A stretch of 7,774 bases of DNA from CAZGRP01 sp964527995 (GTDB lineage Bacteria > Zhuqueibacterota > Zhuqueibacteria > Oceanimicrobiales > CAZGRP01), in the NCBI GenBank assembly GCA_964527995.1, contig CAZGRP010000115.1, positions 1-7,774 on the forward strand. Reading direction: 5' to 3'. The position numbers and the translations under genes are program-made. Position 1 is the stretch's first letter. Each line of letters begins with the position of its first letter. Of the stretch, positions 1-7,500 are shown one piece after another. Below the pieces are notes generated by a model. That model saw only the letters and a program-made list of their open reading frames with translations. It was not told the origin of the DNA and did no database searches.

Positions 1-201
1 GCTATTCGTAATCACTGCAACGGAGCCCTTTGGAGGGTTCGGGATCTGCCAAAGGTTGGAACCCACGGATCCGCTGGATCACGCCACCCATTGGAGACAT
101 ACATTCCACCAACATCTCCACAGATTGTGGCGTCTCCTCTTCGGGATCATGACAGGACGATGAGCGCCCCTCACCCATCTTGGAACCCTGAGGTCAAAAC
201 C
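1..201. other. Upstream region of the M1 peptidase gene, no separate gene seen
   Basis: The peptidase reading frame is open leftward from 202 to the window edge, so a longer product cannot be excluded by a stop codon. The residues it would add (for example from TTG 91 or ATG 160) are proline-rich and polar. They would sit in front of the signal sequence, which argues that this stretch is untranslated leader or the end of an intergenic region. I see no clear -35/-10 pair, terminator or RNA gene here. Confidence 0.5.
190..194 (+). promoter_or_regulatory. Ribosome binding site (GAGGT) supporting ATG 202
   Basis: GAGGT matches the core anti-Shine-Dalgarno complement and lies 7 bases before ATG 202. 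This spacing, with the hydrophobic signal segment shortly after that ATG, decides the start in favour of 202 over ATG 160 or TTG 91. Confidence 0.6.
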
Positions 202-2832
202 ATGAACCACACCAGTCGTCGCCACACATCCCACGGCAACCTCTACCAGACGGCACTCCATCTCACGGTGGTTGCCATTCTCGCTGCCGTGCTCCTGCTT
301 GCCGATGCCGGCTGCGCCCGGCGCCCCGCTGCCCCGCTGCCGGGGGTCTCCTATGAGCTGGCACAGCAGCGTGCTCAAGCCCTGGACAATGTTCGCTACG
401 AGGTCAGGTTCTCGATCCCCGAAGCAATCGAAGCGCCCATTCGCGGCCGGGAAACCATCCGCTTCAAGCTGCGCGATCGGTCGCAGGACCTGGTGATCGA
501 TTTCAACCAGCCGGCCGACCAGCTCCACAAAGTCCAGGCTGGCGAAACAGAAGTGGGCTACCGGGTCTCCAACGGCCACATCATCATCCCGAAATCCGCC
601 CTGCGACGCGGGCAGAACGCCCTGACGCTCGAGTTCACCGCTGGCGAAAGTGCCCTGAACCGCAACCCGGACTACCTGTACACGCTTTTCGTGCCGGACC
701 GCGCCTCAACGGCATTTCCCTGCTTCGATCAACCGAACCTCAAGGCACGCTATCAGCTCACCCTCGACACTCCGCCGGACTGGCGCGCCGTCGCCAACGG
801 CCCGCTGCTCGAAAGAACCGCCACGGCTGATGGCCTCACCTACCGGTTCAGGGAGACGGAGCCGATCAGCACGTACCTCTTCTCTTTCGTCGCCGGGAAA
901 TTCCAGGTCGAGACCGCGGTTCGGAGCGGCAGGCAAATGCACATGTACTACCGCGAAACCGATGCCCAGAAAGTCGCCCGCAACCGGGACGCGATCTTCG
1001 ATCTGCACGAAGCCGCCCTCAACTGGCTGGAGCAGTACACCCAGATCCCCTACCCCTTTAGCAAGTTCGATTTTGTGTTGATCCCCTCGTTCCAGTACGG
1101 CGGCATGGAGCATCCGGGCGCGATCCTCTATCGCGAAGCCAGCCTGTTGCTCGATGAGTCGGCGACCCAAAACCAGAAGCTGGGACGCGCCAGCGTCATC
1201 GCGCACGAAACCTCCCACATGTGGTTCGGCGACCTGGTCACCATGAACTGGTTCGACGACGTCTGGACCAAGGAGGTGTTCGCCAATTTCATGGCCGCCA
1301 AGATCGTCAATCCTTCGTTCCCGAAGATCCGGCACGACCTGCGTTTCCTGCTGCAACACTACCCGGCAGCCTACAGCGTCGATCGCACCGCCGGAGCGAA
1401 CCCGATCCGGCAGCCGCTGGAGAACCTGAACATGGCCGGCACCCTCTATGGCGCCATCATCTACCACAAGGCCCCCATCGTGATGCGGCAGCTCGAGCAG
1501 TTGCTCGGTCCCACGGTCTTCCGTGACGGGCTGCGCACCTATCTGCAAACCTACCGCTACGGCAATGCCACCTGGCCGGACCTGATCTCCATCCTCGACC
1601 GCTTCACGGACCAGGACCTGCGGGCGTGGAGCGAGGTCTGGGTCGAAGAACCCGGGCGCCCCAGGATTCAGACCCGGCTGGCGATCGGCCCAGAGGGACG
1701 CATCGAAAAGCTCGTGCTGACGCAGTCCGACCCTGCCCAGAAAGATCGCCTGTGGCCTCAGATGCTGTCTGTCCTTCTGGCTTATGGGGACACACTGCGA
1801 TTCCTCCCGGTCCAGCTCGGCAGGCCGGCGCTAACGGTCGAGGCGGCGACTGGCCTTGCTGCGCCGAACTTCGTGCTCGCCAACGGCAAGGGAATCGGGT
1901 ACGCCGATTTCGAGCTGGACCCCAGGAGTCGGGCCTATCTTCTCAAGCAGCTGCCGAGCGTCTCCGACCCGCTGGTTCGCGGCACGGCCTGGATCACGCT
2001 CTGGGAAGAGATGCTCATGGAGCGCATCGCGCCGCAGGACTTGATCGAGCTGGGCATGCGCACCGTGACCACCGCAACCAGCGAGCTCAACATCGAAAAG
2101 ATCCTGGGCGACCTGGCCCGGGCTTTCTGGCGATTCACCCCGCCGGCCGCGCGCAAATCACTGGCACCGCGGCTCGAGGATTTGTTCTGGAGCAGGCTGG
2201 AAAAAGCTCCAACGGCTTCGCAGAAATCCGCCTGGTTCAACGCCTTTCGCTCCGTGGCCCTCACTCCGAAGGGGCTCCGCCGCCTGCAGGAAGTCTGGAG
2301 TAAAGAGCGCACCATTCCGGGCCTGACGTTCGCCGAGCGGGACTACACGCGCATGGCGCTCGAGCTGGCTGTCCGGGGCGTTGCGGATGCCGACCGCATC
2401 CTTGCCGAGCAGCGCGACCGCATACAAAACCCCGACCGCAAGGCGCGATTCGAGTTCGTCCTGCCAGCGCTGTCGGCCGACCCGGCGGTGCGCGACCGCT
2501 TCTTTGCCAGTCTCGCCGACGAAGCCAACCGCGAGCATGAGCCGTGGGTGCTCGAAGCGTTGCGCTATCTCCATCACCCCCTGCGGGCCAAGCAGTCCGA
2601 GAAGTACATCCTGCCCAGCCTCGAAATGCTGGAGGAGATCCAGCGCACCGGCGACATCTTTTTCCCAAAGCGCTGGCTCGACGCCACCTTCAGCGGCCAT
2701 CAATCACCCACCGCTGCAGCCATCGTGCGCCGGTTCCTGGCCGACCATCCCGACCTCTCCCCGCGCCTTCGCGCCAAGGTGCTGCAATCGGCGGACGCGC
2801 TGTTCCGGGCGGCGAGGATTGTGGGGGAGTGA
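202..2832 (+). CDS. Exported M1-family zinc metallopeptidase (aminopeptidase N-like)
   Basis: Predicted zinc aminopeptidase that removes N-terminal residues from peptides, probably in the periplasm or on the cell surface. With the ATG 202 start it has 876 residues. A basic N-terminus is followed by a hydrophobic stretch (about residues 18-36) ending in D-A-G-C. Cys38 could be a lipoprotein cysteine, but Asp at -3 is a poor lipobox, so a plain signal peptide or membrane anchor is also possible. The N-terminal beta domain has the M1-typical FPCFDQPNLKA (about 172-182). Catalytic features are the substrate-binding GGMEH (300-304, the GAMEN equivalent), HETSH (335-339, zinc ligands H335 and H339, base E336), the third ligand E358 in WTKEVFANF, and the likely transition-state tyrosine Y421 in IIYHKAP. 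A WPDLISIL/DLRAWSEVWVEEPG segment closes the catalytic domain. From about residue 560 a helical C-terminal part resembles the ERAP1_C-like domain of larger M1 enzymes. The gene is GC-rich and complete. I see no functional link to the regulators downstream. The family call is very secure; substrate preference is unknown. Confidence 0.93.
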   Translation: MNHTSRRHTSHGNLYQTALHLTVVAILAAVLLLADAGCARRPAAPLPGVSYELAQQRAQALDNVRYEVRFSIPEAIEAPIRGRETIRFKLRDRSQDLVIDFNQPADQLHKVQAGETEVGYRVSNGHIIIPKSALRRGQNALTLEFTAGESALNRNPDYLYTLFVPDRASTAFPCFDQPNLKARYQLTLDTPPDWRAVANGPLLERTATADGLTYRFRETEPISTYLFSFVAGKFQVETAVRSGRQMHMYYRETDAQKVARNRDAIFDLHEAALNWLEQYTQIPYPFSKFDFVLIPSFQYGGMEHPGAILYREASLLLDESATQNQKLGRASVIAHETSHMWFGDLVTMNWFDDVWTKEVFANFMAAKIVNPSFPKIRHDLRFLLQHYPAAYSVDRTAGANPIRQPLENLNMAGTLYGAIIYHKAPIVMRQLEQLLGPTVFRDGLRTYLQTYRYGNATWPDLISILDRFTDQDLRAWSEVWVEEPGRPRIQTRLAIGPEGRIEKLVLTQSDPAQKDRLWPQMLSVLLAYGDTLRFLPVQLGRPALTVEAATGLAAPNFVLANGKGIGYADFELDPRSRAYLLKQLPSVSDPLVRGTAWITLWEEMLMERIAPQDLIELGMRTVTTATSELNIEKILGDLARAFWRFTPPAARKSLAPRLEDLFWSRLEKAPTASQKSAWFNAFRSVALTPKGLRRLQEVWSKERTIPGLTFAERDYTRMALELAVRGVADADRILAEQRDRIQNPDRKARFEFVLPALSADPAVRDRFFASLADEANREHEPWVLEALRYLHHPLRAKQSEKYILPSLEMLEEIQRTGDIFFPKRWLDATFSGHQSPTAAAIVRRFLADHPDLSPRLRAKVLQSADALFRAARIVGE

Positions 2833-3111
2833 CGGGTTTCGGGTTGCTGGCCGTACGGCCTCCCTCTGCGATTGCGGACCCGGGGCGCACACCGGGACCG
2901 AAAGAGCTCCCTGGGACAATTTTCACTTGACAAGCAGCATGCGTTGGATTAAATTGAATTATTAGAAATTTGCATCTTCAGTGCCGTCAAACCTTTCTGG
3001 CGGCCCGCATATCCACAAGACAGATCCGCACGAGGGGGTCGCCACGGCACCTCCGACGCCCGCTTTCTTCTGACCCTGCACGTTGGCTCCCTTCGATCCG
3101 GGGAAAACCCC
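2833..3111. other. Intergenic region with palindrome and promoter, no convincing gene
   Basis: It begins right after the peptidase stop. GGCCGTACGGCC at 2849-2860 is a perfect 12-base palindrome, but no T-run follows, so I do not call it an intrinsic terminator. Composition changes from GC-rich to a short AT-rich patch around 2921-2980 that holds the promoter candidate, then returns to GC-rich. The frame of the downstream condensed regulator is open back to a TAA at 2950-2952. The encoded residues between 2953 and about 3225 match no domain I recognise and contain no ATG start in that frame. Confidence 0.6.
2927..2955 (+). promoter_or_regulatory. Sigma70-like promoter candidate for the regulator pair
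   Basis: TTGACA at 2927-2932 is a perfect -35 consensus. It is followed by a 17-base spacer and TAAATT at 2950-2955, which matches TATAAT at four of six positions including the first two and the last. It lies in the only AT-rich patch between the peptidase and the regulators and points at them. Transcription would start near 2962, about 150 bases before the first possible start codon. If the organism is a Bacteroidota with a divergent housekeeping sigma factor, the match could be fortuitous. Confidence 0.5.
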
Positions 3112-3691
3112 TTGCCGCACACGACCTCATCACTCGCCGCAGTTCACCAGCCCAAGCATCTGGACAAGGTGCGCCAGAGCCTCTCGAGTCAACCCGTGCG
3201 TTTCGAGCGTTTTCCGTTTGCATTCACGGGCGGCAACAACTGGACGAACGACATCGCCGAGGACGCCGAGGGCCGACTGTGGATCGGCACCGGTACCCAC
3301 CTCTCCATTTTCGACCCTAAAACCGAACAACACTTTCCGGTGCGCCATGATCCCCGCGACCCCGACGGCCTGGGCCTGGTCGCCATCAAGAATTTTACGG
3401 TGGACGACGGGCTGCAAAGTAACGAATTCAACTACCATTCGTTTCACAAGGGGCATAGCGGCCGACTCTATTTCGACGGCATCTGGAATGGGCAGGGCGT
3501 CGCCGTTCGGATTACCATTACGCCTCCCTGGTGGCAAACGTGGTGGGCCTATACGCTCTATGGCGTAGTACTGCTCGGCATCTTGTACAGCCTCCGGCGT
3601 TACGAGTTGCACCGCGTCGGTCTCAAAAACCAGCTCAACATTGAACAAATCGAGGCGGAAAAATTTCAGGACCTCGATGCCATGAAATCCC

Positions 3692-3746
3692 GCTTCTTCG
3701 CGAACATCTCCCATGAGTTTCGCACGCCGCTGACGTTGATTCTCGG
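3692..3746 (+). repeat. 55-base near-identical block shared with the next paralog (copy at 7012-7066)
   Basis: The DNA encoding the HisKA phosphoacceptor region is the same in both tandem regulators at 50 of 55 positions. The first 19 bases (3692-3710 and 7012-7030) are identical. This reflects paralogy of the two genes plus strong conservation of the H-box, and makes the copies direct repeats about 3.3 kb apart. Confidence 0.7.
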
Positions 3747-4544
3747 GCCGATCGACAGTTTGCTCAAGGCCGTAGAGGGCAGCAAGGCGAAGCAGAATCT
3801 GCGCATGATGCGCCGGCATGCCAGGCACCTGCTGCAGTTGATCAATCAACTGCTCGATATCAACCGCTTCTATCAGATCGAAACCGGCAGCAGGCGCGAT
3901 TTCGAGGGCACGGGCATCGGGCTGTCGCTGGCGAAAGACCTGGTGGAGCTGCACCACGGAACCATCGAAATCGTCAGCGAGGAGGGCTGGGGAACCGAGG
4001 CCATTGTGCACTTGCCGCTCGGCCGGGGGCATCTGCAAGGTGAGGAGATTGTCGAAACGGTAGTGGCGACCACCTCGGAACCAGCACCGCTGATGCCCAC
4101 TGAATTCGACGAGGAGGAAGTTCCGCAGGAGTCAGACGCGCTGGCGGTAGTTCTGGACCAAGCTGAGGAAGCGAAAATCGTCCTTGCGGTGGAGGACAAC
4201 GCGGATATGCGCAGTTACATCCGCCAATATCTGGACGACCGCTACCAGGTCACAGAAGCCCAAAATGGCCGGGAAGGTCTGGAGAAAGGCCTGGCACAGA
4301 AGCTCAAGCTCAGCCGCACACAACTGCACCGCAAGATCAGCGCGTTCACCAACCGGCCTGCTTCGCTCTTCCTTCGTACCGTGCGGCTGCACCACGCCAG
4401 GAAGATGCTCGAACAAAACAACTTGACCGTCAACGAGGTGCCCTACCGCGTCGGCTTCAGCAGTCATGCCTATTTTAGCAAGTGTTTTCGCGAGGCGCTC
4501 GGGTGCACGCCGAGGGAGTTCGTACAAAGCATAACAAAAGACCT

Positions 4545-4548
4545 ATGA
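4545..4548 (+). promoter_or_regulatory. ATGA stop-start overlap (translational coupling site)
   Basis: The start codon of the intact regulator (4545-4547) overlaps the TGA stop of the condensed regulator (4546-4548). The nearest purine-rich stretch, around 4511-4517, is more than 25 bases upstream, too far to act as a Shine-Dalgarno site. Initiation is therefore likely to depend on ribosomes finishing the upstream frame. Confidence 0.65.
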
Positions 4549-7500
4549 GAACGTCGCTCATTTCAATCCTACTGCTGCAATTCACCATCGGCATCGTGTC
4601 CGGGCAAACACCCGCTCACCCGGAAACCGGCCTACCTTTTATTCAAAACTATCCGCCGCAGACCACCGGCGGCGATGCGCAAAACTGGCAGATTCTTCAA
4701 GATAAGCACGGCATGATTTATTCTGCCAACAGTGCCGGAATTCTGCAATACGACGGACAGTCATGGCGGATCATTCCGTCTCCAGATCATAGCGCCATCC
4801 GGTCTTTAGCGATCGACAAAAGCGGAACGGTGTATTTTGGCGCCAGGAGCGACTTCGGGTATTTAGCTGCGGATTCTGCCGGTACCTTGGAAACCGTATC
4901 TCTGGTCTCCATGCTGAAATCGGAGGACCGGGAGTTTGAGAGAATAGAAAATATTCTTTCCACAGATGCAGGTATCTATTTCTTGTCACGGGAGAGATTA
5001 TTCCGTTGGTCGGACAACGAGATACAAGTTTGGTACGGCACGAAGCCTTTTCAGCGCGCTTTTGCTGTAAATGATGTCGTTTATCTTTTACAAGAGGATG
5101 TCGGCTTGCTCCAGATGAGCGCCGATTCCTTGCGGTTGCTTCCTGACGGTCAGAAATTTGCCCATCAGCTTGTTTACGCCATCACTGCTTACCCGAGTCC
5201 CCGGTATCAAAAACTTCTTAAGAATGACACTGCCATTCTCATTGCCACCCACACCGATGGTCTGTATCTTCACGATGGCAAATCCCTCAGGCCGTTCAAA
5301 ACCGAGGTGGATGACTTCCTGAAAGAGAGTCGCATCTTCCACATGGCCCGGCTTCCGGACGGCAGTTATGCCATTGCAACGCTGAAGGCCGGGGTCCTCA
5401 TCATCGATAAAACTGGTAGATTCCTGTTTCAAATTGATAAGCGCTCGGGATTGTTGACCAACGATGTCAAGAGCATCTATCTCGATGGCCATGGGGATAT
5501 GTGGTTAGGGCTGCAAACCGGTATCGCGCGCGTGGAGCACTCTTCGCCGCTGTCCATTTTTAATGAACAAACGGGATTTATTGGCAGCCTTGGGGCGATT
5601 ATCCGGCATCAGGGAACCCTTTATGCCGCCGGCAGCCAGGGCGTGCTCTATTTAGCGCCTCCTTCAAAGAGTACAAATTTCAGGCCCAAATCGACGCTCC
5701 CTGCGTCCCGGTTTGTGGCGGTTTCCGGTATCAAGGCGACATCCTGGGGCCTTCTTTCCGTCAATCAATCGCTATTCGCGGCAACAGAGGATGGTATTTT
5801 TCAGATCAAAAATGATGAAGGGTGGCTCATTCCGGCTTCCTCTAAGAAAAAACTCTTTGCTTTGACTCTGACTCGGTCAAAATATGATAGCAATCGGGTA
5901 TTCGTCGGACTGATCGACGGTGTGGCAACCCTGAAACGGATTAGGGATAAGTGGATCAATCAGGGTAGGATTCTAAGTACTGGGCGCCGCGTATACAACC
6001 TCGTAGAAATGAACAAAACAGAGCTATGGCTGGAAACCAGGAGCGATGTCGTTATCCGGGCTGAATTCTCAGGGAAGGGTTTCCAAAGTCCAACCATGGA
6101 TTATTACAATCCTGCGGCAGGCTTGCCGGCGGGACAGGAAGCCCATCTTGTGCGCTCCGGTTCTAATCTTTTCGCCTACACGCCAAGGCAAATGTTTCGA
6201 TTTGATGAAGAAGAGGATCGCTTTGTTCCGGATACGACCTTTGGCATTCCCTTTACCGATGGCGGCTCCTATTACAGCTTTCTCATCAATGGCGAAAGAG
6301 GCCATGCCTGGATGGAGCATGCCGGCGGCACGATGCGGGTTGCTTTTCGAGACCAATCCGGCGCCTATCGCTGGCTGAGCGAACCCTTTGTTAAAACTCC
6401 GCACGGTTTGATCTGGGCATTGTATCGTGATAAAAATGGAACGATCTGGTTTGGTGGCGACGACGTCTTGTTCCGCTACGCGCCGCCGACGAGGAAAATC
6501 TCCCGGGCCGATTTTCCTGCCCTTATTCGCCGGGTTGCCACAGTCAATAGCGATTCAACCATCTTCGGTGGGGCTCCCTTAGATGAAGGGTTGAGCGCTC
6601 CCGCTATAGCCTACCGTGATAACGCCCTGCGCTTCGAATGTGCCGCTCCCAGTTACGACGCGCCCGCTGCTAATCAGTTTCAATATTTCCTGGAAGGGTT
6701 TGACCAGGGCTGGTCCAGGTGGAGTGCGGAGGCGAAAAAGGACTATACCAATCTTCCCGAGGGTGAGTATGTTTTCCGGGTGCGCGCCCGCGATGTTTAC
6801 GGACATGAAAGCCGTGAGGCCGCCTTTGCTTTCACCATTCTACCCCCGTGGTATCGAACCTGGTGGGCTTACGGCCTGTACGTTTTGTTGGCAAGTGCGA
6901 TTTTATATGGCATCCGGGCTTATGAGCTCAATCGGATTCGACTCAAAGACCAACTGAAGATGAAACGCTTCGAGGCGGAGAAACTCAAGGAGCTGGATCA
7001 GATGCGCTCCAGCTTCTTCGCGAACATCTCTCATGAATTCCGCACGCCGCTTACTTTGATTCTCGGTCAAATCGAAAGCCTGCAGACAGAAATCGGCAAC
7101 CAAAGCCACACGAAAAAACTGGACATGGCCATACGGCATGCCAGGAGAATGCGCGAGCTCGTCAACCAATTGCTGGACGTGGCCAAACTGGAAGCCGGCG
7201 AGATGTCGATCCGGGCGCAAGTGGCGAACGTCGTACCATTTCTTAGAAAATTGTTTGCATCGTTCGAATCTTTAGCGAAACAAAAGAAACTCGGAATGCG
7301 GTTTTACGCCGAACGCGATAGCATTGACGTCTACTATGAGGCTGAAAAACTGGAGAAAGTTTTCGTTAATCTCGTCTCAAATGCCATCAAGTTCACTCCC
7401 GAAGGCGGCGAGATTTCTGCCAGCGTGCGCGTTTCGCAAGAGAAAGGCACGGCCGGCTGGGTTGAAATCGAAGTGCGGGATAGCGGCATCGGTATATCGG

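Larger units (their letters stand above)
3112..4548 (+). pseudogene. Condensed hybrid two-component regulator (HTCS) with four in-frame internal deletions
   Basis: An uninterrupted frame of up to 478 codons that reads like an HTCS with pieces cut out. Numbering is from TTG 3112, itself doubtful since no ATG or good ribosome site is present. In order: one propeller blade (GGNNWTNDIAEDAEGRLWIGT, 40-60); a gap; the last propeller segment (NFTVDDGLQSNEFN to LYFDGI, about 94-124); a gap where Y_Y_Y should be; its end plus the membrane helix (TPPWWQTWWAY then about 144-161); HisKA with phosphoacceptor H201 in NISHEFRTP; a gap of about 114 residues after LLD249; F and G2 boxes (RFYQ, GTGIGL, 252-271); a linker; the receiver start with acidic E361/D362; a gap after 393; and the AraC DNA-binding domain from about 394 to 475. 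The ATP-site N and G1 boxes, the receiver Asp and the signal peptide are missing, so normal kinase signalling is not possible. It could be a relic, or a product kept only for its DNA-binding half. Its stop overlaps the next gene's start. Recombination or an assembly error are the alternatives. Confidence 0.72.

Noticed and set aside
706..1548. Long minus-strand open frame (280 codons) opposite the peptidase gene
   Set aside because: It lies entirely inside the M1 catalytic domain on the other strand, shows no domain pattern, and is explained by high G+C leaving antisense frames open.
1626..2303. Plus-strand 225-codon open frame overlapping the peptidase in another frame
   Set aside because: The translation is low-complexity, rich in Arg, Gly, Ala and Pro, and the region is fully accounted for by the conserved M1 C-terminal domain.
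2849..2860. GGCCGTACGGCC palindrome after the peptidase stop as an intrinsic terminator
   Set aside because: The arms are only six bases with no loop and no T-run follows. It may be a chance palindrome or a protein-binding site, with no evidence for either.
3130..4038. Minus-strand open frame of 302 codons opposite the condensed regulator
   Set aside because: It mirrors the propeller, HisKA and G2-box coding sequence. Similar shadows appear opposite the same motifs in the downstream paralog, so it is an antisense echo.
4291..4548. AraC domain as an independent small gene
   Set aside because: There is no start codon with a ribosome site at the domain edge, and the frame runs in continuously from the receiver stub. 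It is a fused remnant rather than a separate gene.
3112..4548. Diversity-generating element, intron or intein as the cause of the gaps
   Set aside because: No template/variable repeat pair, reverse transcriptase or intein splicing motif is present, and the missing parts are absent rather than interrupted by inserted sequence.
6046..6378. Short open frames on both strands between 4771 and 7220
   Set aside because: All lie within the 1076-codon frame starting at 4545, which carries continuous propeller, Y_Y_Y and kinase homology. They are shadows of it.
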